The position numbers and the translations under genes were made by a program. A model generated the notes under the pieces. It had not been told where the DNA came from. It did not search any database and saw only the letters and a list, made by a program, of their open reading frames with translations. Below, in pieces: positions 47,777-56,226 of a DNA stretch of 64,000 bases. Numbering within the stretch: the stretch's first letter is position 1; the number at the start of each line of letters is the position of its first letter. The stretch is from RDXT01 sp033765305 (GTDB lineage Bacteria > Bacteroidota > Bacteroidia > J057): positions 54,732 to 118,731 of the forward strand of contig JANRID010000072.1 in the NCBI GenBank assembly GCA_033765305.1, read 5' to 3'.

Positions 47777-50223
47777 TAGCCGATCCGCAGCAGCTCTGCA
47801 AACACACCGGCGGCGGTCACTTCGGCGCCGGCCCCCGGGCCTTTGATCACCAGCGGACGCTCTTTGTAGCGCTCGGTCGTGAAGACGATCATGTTGTCGC
47901 TGCCGGAAAGGTTGTAGAAGGGATTGTCCGGGCCGAGGGATTCGAGGGAGATATACACCTCGTCGCCTTCGAGGGTGGCGAGGTAGCGGAGGGCCTTGCC
48001 GTCACGGGCGGCGGCTTTGCGCAGCGCCTCGAACTGATCGTTGGCCTGTTCGAGCTCGGCGAGGAAGGCATCCACGCTGGGCGCATCGAGGCAGGCCTGC
48101 GGCAGGATGTTTTCGACCCGGATGTCGTCGATTTCGAGTGTCCGGCCTGATTCCCGCGCCAGGATGAGCAGCTTGCGCGCCACGTCCCGGCCGCTGAGGT
48201 CGATGCGCGGATCGGGCTCGGTGTAGCCGAGTTTCCGGGCTTCGAGCACGATGTCGCTGAAGCGCGTGCCCTCGCGGAAAGAGTTGAAGATGAAGGACAG
48301 CGAGCCCGAAAGCACCCCCTGGATCTTCAGGATCCGGTCGCCGCTTTGGATCAGGTCATGCAGGGTGGTGAGCACTGGCAGGCCCGCGCCGACGTTCGTT
48401 TCGTAGAAAAATTTCACCCCGCGTGCCTCTGCCAGCCGCTTGAGCCGCCGGTACAGGTCGTATTCGCTCGAAACCGCCACCTTGTTGGGGGTGGAAATGG
48501 AGATGCTGTTTTCGAGGATTTCGGCATAGAGATGCCGGATGGAGAGGTCAGCGGTATTGTCCACGAACACGCTGTTGGGCAGGTTGAGCGAGCGCATGGT
48601 CTGGACAAAGGCCGGCAGATCGGTAGGCACGCCGGTTTCAATCTGCTCCCGCCAGGTCTTCAGGTCGATTCCTTCGGGGCTGAAATACATGCGGCGCGAG
48701 TTGGCCAGGGCCACTACGCGCAGCTCCACGTACATTTCGTTGCGCAGGTATTCGCGCTGCTGCTCGATCTGTTTGAGCAGGGTGCTGCCGATCAGGCCTA
48801 CGCCCACCACGAAGAGGTTCATGACGTAGTAATTCGACAGGAAGAACACGTCGTGCGTGGCATTGAGGGCCTTGGTCTCGTCCTCCTTGCGGATGACGAC
48901 GGAGATATTGCGTTCGGAGGAGCCCTGGGCGGTGACGATGATGTTGATGCCGTTTTTGCCCAGGGCGTCGAAGAATTTCCCTGAAATTCCCGGACGCGAG
49001 CGCATGTTGTCCCCGATGATGGAGAGCACGGCGCGGTCGTGCTCCAGGCGCACCGGGTTGACCAGCTTGGCCTGGATTTCGAGGGCGAATTCCCCGTCGA
49101 TGGCGTCGCGGGCGGTCAGGGCTTCTTCAGGCTTGATGGCCAGACAAATGGAGTGCTGGGAAGAGCCCTGGGTGATGAGAATGGAATTGATATGCTGCTG
49201 GGCGAGGACGGAGAACAGCCGTGCGGCGGTGCTCGATGCGGCAAACAGCCCGCCGCCTTCGAACGTCAGCAGGGAAACGTTGCTGATGGAGGCGATGCCC
49301 TTGACCGAGCCGGGGTAAGGCTCCGGGCAGTCGCAGATGAGGGTGCCGGGCGCTTCGGGGTTGAAGCTGTTTTTGATGCGCAGGGGGATTTTTTTCTCCA
49401 GCGCCGGCAGGATGGTAGGCGGATAAATGACCTTGGCGCCGAAATGGGACATTTCCAGCGCCTCCTCGTAGCTCATGCTGGCAAGCGGGAAGGCCTGTTT
49501 CACTTTGCGCGGGTCGGCGGTGAGCACGCCGTCCACATCGGTCCAGATCTGGATTTCCTCCGCCTGCAGGGCAGCTCCGAAAATGGCGGCCGTATAATCG
49601 GACCCGCCGCGGCCCAGCGTCGTCGTGACGCCTTCGCGGGTGGAGGCGATGAAGCCGGTGATGACGGAGATTTTGTACGGGTAATTGGCGAAATGCTGGA
49701 CGATGTTGCGGTTAGTCTCGTCGAAGTACACCTTGGCGGAGCCGAAGGCCTCGTTGGTTTTGACCAGGGAGCGCGCATTGACATAGAGGGCATCCACGCC
49801 GAGGCCGTTGAGGGTTTCGGTGAGGATGAAGGCGCAGCTGCGCTCGCCGAAGCTCTGGATATAGTCGAGGGTTTTGAGCGAAAGGTCGCGCGTGAGGTAG
49901 ATGCCGTGCAGCAGGTTGCCCAGATCGATCTGCCCGTCCACGAGTTCCTGCACCACCGCTGCGCGGCGCTCGGGATCCTCGATAAGGGCGTGCGCCACCT
50001 GGCGGTGCACATCGGAGTAGTATTCCAGCAGCTGCCGGTAGGACTCGCTGCCGCTGGCCGCGATGCGGCTCATCTGGATGAGCCGGTCTGTCATGCCGCC
50101 GATGGCCGAGACGACCACCGCAAATTTTTCTCCGGCTGCGGCATAGGCCTGCACGATGCGCGCTACATTCAGGATGCGTTCGGCGTTTCCGACCGAGGTG
50201 CCGCCAAATTTGAGAATCTTCAT
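47764..50223 (-). CDS. thrA: Bifunctional aspartate kinase / homoserine dehydrogenase
   Basis: This is an 819-residue fusion enzyme of the aspartate pathway. The ATG at 50223 gives MKILKFGGTSVGNAERI, the aspartokinase P-loop-like start. GRGGSDYTAAIFGAAL and WTDVDGVLTADPR are kinase motifs. Two ACT-type regulatory segments occupy about residues 310-460 (TFEGGGLFAASS). From about residue 465 the NAD(P)-binding dehydrogenase starts with LFVVGVGLIGSTLLKQI, and the catalytic region includes GVLSGSLSFIFNSF and GYTEPDPRIDLSGRDVARKL. The product feeds threonine and methionine synthesis. It is the last gene of a minus-strand run with nuoE and carA. Confidence 0.96.
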   Translation of the reverse strand: MKILKFGGTSVGNAERILNVARIVQAYAAAGEKFAVVVSAIGGMTDRLIQMSRIAASGSESYRQLLEYYSDVHRQVAHALIEDPERRAAVVQELVDGQIDLGNLLHGIYLTRDLSLKTLDYIQSFGERSCAFILTETLNGLGVDALYVNARSLVKTNEAFGSAKVYFDETNRNIVQHFANYPYKISVITGFIASTREGVTTTLGRGGSDYTAAIFGAALQAEEIQIWTDVDGVLTADPRKVKQAFPLASMSYEEALEMSHFGAKVIYPPTILPALEKKIPLRIKNSFNPEAPGTLICDCPEPYPGSVKGIASISNVSLLTFEGGGLFAASSTAARLFSVLAQQHINSILITQGSSQHSICLAIKPEEALTARDAIDGEFALEIQAKLVNPVRLEHDRAVLSIIGDNMRSRPGISGKFFDALGKNGINIIVTAQGSSERNISVVIRKEDETKALNATHDVFFLSNYYVMNLFVVGVGLIGSTLLKQIEQQREYLRNEMYVELRVVALANSRRMYFSPEGIDLKTWREQIETGVPTDLPAFVQTMRSLNLPNSVFVDNTADLSIRHLYAEILENSISISTPNKVAVSSEYDLYRRLKRLAEARGVKFFYETNVGAGLPVLTTLHDLIQSGDRILKIQGVLSGSLSFIFNSFREGTRFSDIVLEARKLGYTEPDPRIDLSGRDVARKLLILARESGRTLEIDDIRVENILPQACLDAPSVDAFLAELEQANDQFEALRKAAARDGKALRYLATLEGDEVYISLESLGPDNPFYNLSGSDNMIVFTTERYKERPLVIKGPGAGAEVTAAGVFAELLRIGYYLS

Positions 50224-50308
50224 GACAGACAGAGAATTGGTGCTGGTCCTACGCAAAGGGCCTGCCGGCAGTTGAGCCGCCGGCCCGGCAATCGATGCCC
50301 GGAGGCGC

Positions 50309-51409
50309 TCAGGCCTCCATCATGCGGATGAAATCGTCGAAGAGGTAGTGGCTGTCGTGCGGGCCCGGCGAAGCCTCCGGGTGAAACTGCACGGAGTACG
50401 CCTTCTTGTTGCGGATGCGGATGCCCTCGATGGTCTGGTCGTTGAGGTTCACGTGCGTGACCACCACCTGCGGCGATCGTTCGATGTCCTCGCGCCTGAC
50501 GCAGAAGCCGTGGTTCTGCGAGGTGATCTCGCACTTGCCGGTGAGCAGGTTTTTGACCGGATGGTTGGCGCCGCGGTGGCCGTTGTGCATCTTGTAGGTG
50601 CCTACGCCGCAGGCCTGGGCCAGGATCTGATGCCCGAGGCAGATGCCGAAAAGCGGCTTGTCGGCATCGAGGATCTGCCGAACCGTATCGATGGCATAGG
50701 GCATGGCTGCCGGGTCGCCGGGGCCGTTGGAGATGAAGATGCCGTGGGGGTCGAAGCTGCTCAGGTCCTCGAAGGCGGCCCTGGCCGGAAACACCTTCAG
50801 GTAGCAGCCGCGGGCGGCGAGGCAGTCGAGGATATTGGTTTTGACGCCTACATCCAGCACGGCCACGCGGTACGGGGCGCCGGGGCTGCCGTGGAAGTAG
50901 GGCAGCATGGTGCTCACGCGGGAGGAAAGCTCCAGGCCCTCCATGGGCGGGCACTGGTGCAGCAGGGCTTCCAGCTCGGCCCTGGAGCCTGTTTCGGTGG
51001 AAATGATGGCATTCATCGCGCCCTTGCTGCGGATATGGGTCACGAGCGCGCGCGTATCGATGTCGGAAATGCCAACGATGCTGTTGTGGGCCAGGAAGCT
51101 GTCGAGCGACTCCTGGGCATCGTGGCGGGAGAACATGCGGGAGAAATTGCGCACCACCAGGCCGGCGATCTTGGCGGAGCCGCTTTCATAGTCCTCGCGG
51201 TGGACCCCGTAGTTGCCGATGTGCGTATGGGTTTCGATCAGAATCTGGCCGTAATAGGAGGGGTCGGTGAAGACCTCCTGGTAGCCGGTCATGCTGGTGT
51301 TGAAGCACAGCTCGCCGGTGGTCGTTCCTTTGCGGCCAATCGATTTGCCTTCAAAAAAAAGCCCATCTTCGAGGAGAAGATAGGCTGGATCTTTGTGAAT
51401 ATATTTCAT
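50309..51409 (-). CDS. carA: Carbamoyl-phosphate synthase small (glutaminase) subunit
   Basis: This 366-residue protein supplies ammonia from glutamine to CarB for pyrimidine and arginine synthesis. The N-terminal domain has YLLLEDGLFFEGKSIG and GELCFNTSMTGYQEVFTDPS. The class I glutaminase has the nucleophile Cys257 in GICLGHQ and the His-Glu pair in QFHPEASPGP near residue 342. carB is not in the window. The start is 6 nt after the nuoE stop, so the two are probably co-transcribed. A terminator-like hairpin with eight Ts lies inside codons 8-19. Confidence 0.96.
   Translation of the reverse strand: MKYIHKDPAYLLLEDGLFFEGKSIGRKGTTTGELCFNTSMTGYQEVFTDPSYYGQILIETHTHIGNYGVHREDYESGSAKIAGLVVRNFSRMFSRHDAQESLDSFLAHNSIVGISDIDTRALVTHIRSKGAMNAIISTETGSRAELEALLHQCPPMEGLELSSRVSTMLPYFHGSPGAPYRVAVLDVGVKTNILDCLAARGCYLKVFPARAAFEDLSSFDPHGIFISNGPGDPAAMPYAIDTVRQILDADKPLFGICLGHQILAQACGVGTYKMHNGHRGANHPVKNLLTGKCEITSQNHGFCVRREDIERSPQVVVTHVNLNDQTIEGIRIRNKKAYSVQFHPEASPGPHDSHYLFDDFIRMMEA
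51353..51386 (-). terminator. Terminator-like hairpin inside the 5' coding region of carA
   Basis: On the carA strand AGCCTATCTTC pairs with GAAGATGGGCT (11 bp, one G-U) around the loop TCCTC and runs straight into an uninterrupted T-tract. The hairpin spans codons 8-17 and the tract encodes Leu-Phe-Phe. It has the full form of an intrinsic terminator and could act as a translation-dependent attenuator; function is inferred. Confidence 0.6.
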
Positions 51410-51415
51410 TTCGTG

Positions 51416-51949
51416 TCAGATAGCGCTTTGGTCGGAAAGGGGGATTTTTTCGTAGGGGATGGCCTCGTCGCGGGAGAGGCGGTCGATCAGGCTGTCGATC
51501 TTCTCGGGCGTCAGGCGGTGGGCATAGGTGCGGTTGGTGAGCTGGCAGACCGGGCCGGTATCGCAGGCGCCAAGGCATTCGGCAGCGCGGACCCAGATCT
51601 TGCCGTCGGCGCCGTGGCCCTTTTCATTGGCGCCGATGCGGCTTCGAGCATACTCGAGCAGCTCCTGGCCGCCGTTGACGCCGCAGGAGAAGCAGGTGCA
51701 GATCTCGATCAGGTGCTTGGGCACGGCTTCTTTGAAGTACATGGTATAAAAAGAAGCCACCCCGTACACGTGCGAGAAGGGCAGGTCGAGGGTATCGGCC
51801 ACGAGCTGCATCGCCTCCGGCGAGAGCCAGCCGAATTTTTCCTGGGCGATCCACAGGGCAGGCATCACCGCGGAGCGCCGCTCCGGGTACTTGGCCACAT
51901 GCGCCTGGATCTGCGCCAGTTCTGCTTCAGTAAATACGTACTCCACCAT
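51416..51949 (-). CDS. nuoE: NADH-quinone oxidoreductase subunit E (24-kDa, 2Fe-2S)
   Basis: This 177-residue complex I subunit has a thioredoxin-like [2Fe-2S] domain with ligands Cys84 and Cys89 (CTCFSCGVNGG, the CxxxxC pattern) and Cys125 and Cys129 (ECLGACD, CxxxC). VYGVASFYTMY is the conserved helix before the cluster. It starts at the ATG at 51949, just downstream of a good promoter. The gene stands apart from any other nuo genes here and is followed at once by carA. It could also serve an NAD-linked hydrogenase or formate dehydrogenase, though no such genes are nearby. Confidence 0.92.
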   Translation of the reverse strand: MVEYVFTEAELAQIQAHVAKYPERRSAVMPALWIAQEKFGWLSPEAMQLVADTLDLPFSHVYGVASFYTMYFKEAVPKHLIEICTCFSCGVNGGQELLEYARSRIGANEKGHGADGKIWVRAAECLGACDTGPVCQLTNRTYAHRLTPEKIDSLIDRLSRDEAIPYEKIPLSDQSAI

Positions 51950-51965
51950 GCAGGATTTAACCGCG

Positions 51966-51997
51966 CAAATATAGCGGACTCTGCGGGATAATCCCAA
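51966..51997 (-). promoter_or_regulatory. Bacteroidota-type promoter for nuoE-carA
   Basis: On the minus strand TTG (51997-51995) lies 21 nt upstream of TATATTTG (51973-51966), a perfect TAnnTTTG match. The nuoE ATG follows after 16 nt, giving a very short leader. Confidence 0.75.
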
Positions 51998-52028
51998 GCC
52001 CGATGTGAAAAAGCTGCCTGTCTGCGCT

Positions 52029-52574
52029 TCAGGAAGCGGTGCTGCGGCGCTTGCGGGCGGGCGGGGCCGCCTCGCGCTGGTGGCTGGCGCCGCCGCGCCC
52101 CTGGCTGAAGGCGTAGGCCTTGCTCTCTTCCTGCGCGGCATCGAGCCGCTCCCGCACCCACTGCGCAAAAGCGGTCAGCTCCCCGGCCAGGGCCTGCAGG
52201 GTTTCCGGCGCGGGCTGGAGGCGGTTGCGCAGGCGGTCATAGGTCTGGTAATAGGACAGGCCCGCCTTGGCGCCTACGGCCTCGAGCACTTCCTTGTGGT
52301 TGAGCCAGGCGTGCTGCATGAGGCGCGTCGCATCGGGGCGGGCGCCGTCGGCCTGGGCTTCGAGCAGCTTTTCGGCCATGCGGTCCAGCTTGCGGCTGAA
52401 GCCCAGCGCCTGCTTGCGGATGGCCTTGTATTCCTCCGTCAGAAAGCGGTGGCGCCCCTTGACCCGGCTCCGCAGCCGCTGGTGGACCGCCGCGCCTTCG
52501 GCTTCGTACACCGTTTCGGCCACGTGGTTGAGCACGAGGTAGGGATGGGAAAGCAGTTGAATCAGATGTTCCAT
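52029..52574 (-). CDS. Unknown all-helical protein encoded directly after cas6
   Basis: This 181-residue protein was not recognised. It is predicted to be almost wholly helical, with charged amphipathic segments such as LTEEYKAIRKQALGFSRKLD and RMAEKLLEAQADG, and a basic C-terminal tail (ARKRRSTAS) that could contact nucleic acid. It lacks a signal peptide and membrane segments. It begins 12 nt after the cas6 stop on the same strand, so the two are very likely one operon. It could be a CRISPR accessory or simply a passenger. I found no motif that would place it among known small subunits (Cmr5, Csm2, Cse2). Confidence 0.6.
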   Translation of the reverse strand: MEHLIQLLSHPYLVLNHVAETVYEAEGAAVHQRLRSRVKGRHRFLTEEYKAIRKQALGFSRKLDRMAEKLLEAQADGARPDATRLMQHAWLNHKEVLEAVGAKAGLSYYQTYDRLRNRLQPAPETLQALAGELTAFAQWVRERLDAAQEESKAYAFSQGRGGASHQREAAPPARKRRSTAS

Positions 52575-52586
52575 CGCGGTCCGGGA

Positions 52587-53282
52587 TTAACGTTCCTCCT
52601 GGCCAGCCTCGGCCGGCATGCGGGGACGGAACAAGGTGCCGTATCCCATGCTGACCTTGCCGCCCAGCCCAATATACAACGGCAGGTGCAGATTGGTTTC
52701 AAAGGTAGGGGAAAATGCATGCATCTGGATCTGCTTGAACTTCGCCAGGCGCGAAGGCGGCAGGTGAAGGATGCGGGCCTCGATCTGCTGATCCACCCGG
52801 CAGCCGATGCCCTTGGCGAAGGACAGGAGATTGCCTGTCAGCTTGCGCTCCAGCAGTGCGCGCTGCGCATCGGGATCGCGGAGCTCGTGGTATTCGTGGT
52901 GGTTCTCCTGGTTCAGCGCGATCCACTGGTGCAGATAATAGGTGTAGGGGCGCTCGCTGAAATGCAGGCTGTGGCGGTGCAGGTCCAGCTCGTCCACCCG
53001 CATGTCCAGCACCCGCCCGCTGACCGGGATGCTCCAGTCGCGCTTCTCGAAGAAGGCATGCACCTCGTCCACGCCGTCGCCGAGGCAGATCAGCGCCGGG
53101 CGGCGCCCGATACGCTTGTACTGGATCAGCGGATAGGCATAGCGCAGGCCTCCCTGGGTATGGTTGTGGAAGAGCACATGCTTCGGGCCGACCTTGCCGG
53201 AGATGCCGCCCCGCACCGCCGGGATTTCATATGCTTCGATTTCGCCCTGAAAAATGACTTTGAGAATCCGGAATTCGAACAT
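52587..53282 (-). CDS. cas6: CRISPR repeat-processing endoribonuclease Cas6 (Cas6b-like)
   Basis: This 231-residue protein starts at the ATG at 53282 (MFEFRILKVIFQGEIEAYEI). It carries the sequence landmarks of stand-alone Bacteroidota Cas6 proteins: VLFHNH at residues 36-41, YAYPLIQYKRIGRRPALICL at 49-66, ALNQENHHEY, LTGNLLSFAKGIGC and the glycine-rich loop GLGGKVSMGYG at 205-215. Cas6 cuts the precursor crRNA inside each repeat, leaving an 8-nt 5' tag. His39 and His41 are candidate catalytic residues. The array lies 5 kb away. No other cas gene is visible in the window, so partners must be elsewhere, most likely beyond the right edge. Confidence 0.82.
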   Translation of the reverse strand: MFEFRILKVIFQGEIEAYEIPAVRGGISGKVGPKHVLFHNHTQGGLRYAYPLIQYKRIGRRPALICLGDGVDEVHAFFEKRDWSIPVSGRVLDMRVDELDLHRHSLHFSERPYTYYLHQWIALNQENHHEYHELRDPDAQRALLERKLTGNLLSFAKGIGCRVDQQIEARILHLPPSRLAKFKQIQMHAFSPTFETNLHLPLYIGLGGKVSMGYGTLFRPRMPAEAGQEER

Positions 53283-53562
53283 AAGGAAGCTTTTGCGCCA
53301 GGGGATCAAGGACTGTGCCGGACGGCAAAACACGGTTTGCGCAGCCGGTGCAGCGCCGGAGCGGTCAATACCGGATGCCAACATTCAATTATTGACATGC
53401 CGGTGCAGACCGACGGGACTGCCGCTTCCAAAATGGGCAGAATCATGCGGACTTGCAAATGACTTCCGGCTGCCGGCACCCGAGGGCGGGAAAGTTGCGG
53501 CCCGGCCTGCCGGAACGGCGTTTTTTCCGTAAGTTGCGCCCCAGACCTTCAACACGGGGACT

Positions 53563-54078
53563 ATGCTCAATCCTTCCATGGCGCAGCTGATCAACGATCA
53601 GTACCACCGGGAGATCTTCTCGGCCCATCAGTATCTGGCGATGTGCTCCTATTTTCTGGACCACGATCTGGACGGATTCGCCAATTTCTTCCGCGTGCAG
53701 GCGGAAGAGGAATTCATGCACGCCAGCAAGCAGTTCGACTACCTGCACGAGGTCGGGGGGCGCATCACCTACGGCGCCGTCGATGCCCCGCGCAACGAGT
53801 TCGGCTCCATCCTGGACGTGTTCGAGGCTGCGCTCGAGCACGAGCGCTTCATTACCCGCCATATCCACGAGATCGTCAAGGCCTCGCTGGAGCAGTCCGA
53901 CTTCGCCACGCACCAGTTCATGCAGTGGTTTGTGCGCGAGCAGGTGGAGGAGGAAGCCAACATGCGGACCCTCATCGCCAAGCTGCGCATGATCAGCGAC
54001 AACCAGAGCGCGCTCTACCTCCTCAACGAGGAGCTGAAGCAGCGCAAGGCCGAAGCGGCAGGCGCAGATCCTTCGTGA
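53563..54078 (+). CDS. Ferritin
   Basis: This 171-residue four-helix iron-storage protein has the ferritin (Ftn-type, non-haem) pattern: HREIFSAHQYLAMCSYFLD in helix A with the first ferroxidase Glu, QAEEEFMHASKQFDY in helix B with the bridging Glu and His, ALEHERFITRHIHEIVK in helix C and REQVEEEANMRTLIAKL in helix D. It oxidises Fe(II) and stores Fe(III) in the cytoplasm. It is monocistronic and divergent from cas6. The 280-nt shared upstream region has no clear promoter consensus. Confidence 0.95.
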   Translation: MLNPSMAQLINDQYHREIFSAHQYLAMCSYFLDHDLDGFANFFRVQAEEEFMHASKQFDYLHEVGGRITYGAVDAPRNEFGSILDVFEAALEHERFITRHIHEIVKASLEQSDFATHQFMQWFVREQVEEEANMRTLIAKLRMISDNQSALYLLNEELKQRKAEAAGADPS

Positions 54079-54164
54079 AGCCGCCGCGCAGGCGCATGAT
54101 GCAGCAGGGGCGCAGCCGGATAGACTGCGCCCCTGTTTGCTGACAGCTGCCGCATGCGGGAGGC

Positions 54165-54974
54165 TCAGCCTTCCGCCCGGCCGATTTCGTCGATCTGCGA
54201 TTCCGGCCCGCTGCCTTCGATGCCGAAGATGCCCTCGTAGGCGGCATAGATGGAGCAAAGGGTAAGGGGAATCGTGAAGATCAGCCCCACGAGCAGCAGC
54301 AGCGCGCCGGCGAGGTTGATCAGGCCCAGCACAATCACGAAGAGGAACAGCTGCAGCAGCTGCGGCGTAGCCACCTTGCGGCTCGTTTCCATCGCCGGCC
54401 AGGCGCTGAGCCGGCCCAGGGCGATGAGCGGCAGCGCGAAGTAGTAGAACAGCTGCAGGGCGATGCCGGCCAGCACGAAGAAGGCGATGAACCAGCCGAG
54501 CGACTGGATGAACTCCAGTGCGGCGAGCGGATTGTCCTGCTGGGTCTGAAGGTCCTGGAAGGATTCGATCACCTCCTGGCCTTTGATCAGGAACAGGCCG
54601 CCGCCCAGCACGCCGAAGACCACGAGCACAATCCCGATCAGGATGAGGTAGTACAGCGCAACCTGCGAGATTACCTCGAATCCGCGGAAGAAGTCGTTCA
54701 TCGATACGGTGCCGGTTTTGGCCAGGGTCTCGCAGCCGATGTAGAAGCCGGCGAGCATGGTCATGAGCAGGATGCCAGCCGCAATGCCGCCGATGCCGGG
54801 GATGAAGGCCAGCACCAGGGCCGATACGAAGTAAATGACGCCCATCAGCAGGGTGTAGCCGATGAAGGAGCCCATCTGGGAGCGGAAGAGTTCCCAGCCC
54901 CGGCTGAGGTAGTCGCCGAGCTTGAACTCGTAGCCGCTCTGCGCAAGGTGGTCGAAACGGGTAGAATCAGACAT
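54165..54974 (-). CDS. Multi-pass membrane protein, unknown
   Basis: This 269-residue protein has six or so hydrophobic segments (MGSFIGYTLLMGVIYFVSAL, GIGGIAAGILLMTMLAGFYI, LILIGIVLVVFGVLGGGLFL, LGWFIAFFVLAGIALQLFYY) after a soluble N-terminus with YEFKLGDYLSRGWELFR, which is typical of DUF975/DUF2189-like membrane proteins. It ends in an acidic tail. It is the last gene of a minus-strand run MBL hydrolase - RDD protein - this gene with almost no intergenic space, so the three are probably one operon. The function is unknown. Confidence 0.7.
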   Translation of the reverse strand: MSDSTRFDHLAQSGYEFKLGDYLSRGWELFRSQMGSFIGYTLLMGVIYFVSALVLAFIPGIGGIAAGILLMTMLAGFYIGCETLAKTGTVSMNDFFRGFEVISQVALYYLILIGIVLVVFGVLGGGLFLIKGQEVIESFQDLQTQQDNPLAALEFIQSLGWFIAFFVLAGIALQLFYYFALPLIALGRLSAWPAMETSRKVATPQLLQLFLFVIVLGLINLAGALLLLVGLIFTIPLTLCSIYAAYEGIFGIEGSGPESQIDEIGRAEG

Positions 54975-54977
54975 GGA

Positions 54978-55445
54978 TCAGGGTGTTGATGGTATGGAGG
55001 AAGAAACAGGATCGGAAGGGCGGACGAAGGTGCCTGCCCAGCGGTCGCCGAGGCGCTGGCCGTCGCCGCGGCGGAGCAGGACGTAAAGCTCCACAAGCCA
55101 GAAAGGCGGAAAGAGCAGGAGCGCGTTGCGGTTCATGGCCGCAGGCCAGTTGAGGATCAGATCCTGGCCGCCGGCGCCGCAGGCGTCGAGGCGCATCAGG
55201 CGCTTGCCCAGGCTGCGGCCCCGGAGAAATTTCCAGGGCAGCGAGTCGCGCATCAGCAGATACGCCATGGCCGGAGCGAATCCCAGGATGGGCAGCACCA
55301 GGTTGATGCCCAGCATGACCGCCGCATCGAGGGCAAAGGCCAGAATGCGCCGCCGCAGGAACAGCCAATCCTGGTCCGGAAAATGCATCCGCAGCCGGAT
55401 CTGCTCCCAGAGCTGCAGCAGCCAGGCCGTAAGTCGCTGTATCAT
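54978..55445 (-). CDS. RDD family membrane protein
   Basis: This 155-residue protein has two or three transmembrane segments and the RDD signatures RRRILAFALDAAVMLGINLV and LRGRSLGKRLMRLDAC, then NRNALLLFPPFWLVELYVLL. RDD proteins are small membrane proteins of uncertain role, some proposed to move ions or metabolites. The start at 55445 overlaps the MBL gene stop (ATGA), and its own stop is 3 nt from the next gene's start. Confidence 0.85.
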   Translation of the reverse strand: MIQRLTAWLLQLWEQIRLRMHFPDQDWLFLRRRILAFALDAAVMLGINLVLPILGFAPAMAYLLMRDSLPWKFLRGRSLGKRLMRLDACGAGGQDLILNWPAAMNRNALLLFPPFWLVELYVLLRRGDGQRLGDRWAGTFVRPSDPVSSSIPSTP

Positions 55446-56122
55446 AGGGTCAGGGTGCCGCCGACCGGCATGAGGTGGAGGGTTTTGCCGGCGGCAGCGA
55501 AGGCTGCCTGAGCTGCGTCGTGGTCGATGACGATATAGCCGAAGGTATCGAAGTGCATGCCGATCACGGTATCGCAGCCGGCCCAGCCGGCGGCGGTCAG
55601 CGCATCCTCGGGGCCCATGGTGAAGTTGTCGCCCATGCAGAGGAAGGCGAAATCCGGCTTCCAGCGCTCGCCGATGAGCTTCATGTCGTAGGTCAGCGCC
55701 GTATCGCCGGAGTAGTAGAAGCTGCCTTCCGGCGTCTGCACGACAAAGCCGCAGGGGTTGCCGCCGTAGCTGCCGTCGGGGAAGCTGCTGGAATGCACCG
55801 CGCTGACGAGGCGCACCGTGCCGAAGTCGAATTTCCACGATCCGCCGTGGTTCATCGGATGGTAGCGCTCGATGCCATGCTGGTTGAACCAGGTCACGAC
55901 CTCGAAGGTCCCGACGACCATGGCGCCGGTGCGCCGGGCAATCCGCTCCACATCGGCGATGTGGTCCCCGTGCGCGTGCGAGACGAGGATGTAGTCGGCC
56001 GGAATTTCGTCCACCCGGATGTGGGCGGCTTTCTCATTGGGGGAGATGAACGGGTCGAAGAGCAAGTGCTTTCCGCCGGTCTCGATGCCGAAGGCGGAGT
56101 GTCCGTAGTAGGTAATTTGCAT
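55442..56122 (-). CDS. Metal-dependent hydrolase, UlaG-like metallo-beta-lactamase fold
   Basis: This is a 226-residue cytoplasmic hydrolase. MQITYYGHSAFGIE and LLFDPFISPN form the family N-terminus; the metal motif HAHGDH is at residues 49-54, with further ligands in AVHSSSFPDGS, YYSGDTALTYD and MHFDTFG. UPF0173/UlaG-type enzymes hydrolyse lactones or phosphoesters, but the substrate cannot be told. First gene of the three-gene minus-strand operon. Confidence 0.92.
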   Translation of the reverse strand: MQITYYGHSAFGIETGGKHLLFDPFISPNEKAAHIRVDEIPADYILVSHAHGDHIADVERIARRTGAMVVGTFEVVTWFNQHGIERYHPMNHGGSWKFDFGTVRLVSAVHSSSFPDGSYGGNPCGFVVQTPEGSFYYSGDTALTYDMKLIGERWKPDFAFLCMGDNFTMGPEDALTAAGWAGCDTVIGMHFDTFGYIVIDHDAAQAAFAAAGKTLHLMPVGGTLTL

Positions 56123-56226
56123 ACGCGGGCCGGTTTTGGCCGAAAAGTAGGAAAATCTGCCGCAATAACCAACGGCTGCGCAGCCTGCCAGCCCGGAGAA
56201 TCCGTATCTTGCCCCAAAACAGGACT

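Noticed and set aside
52029..52574. Assignment of the helical protein as Cmr5, Csm2 or Cse2
   Set aside because: Only size and helical content match; no residue pattern of those families was recognised, so it is left unknown.
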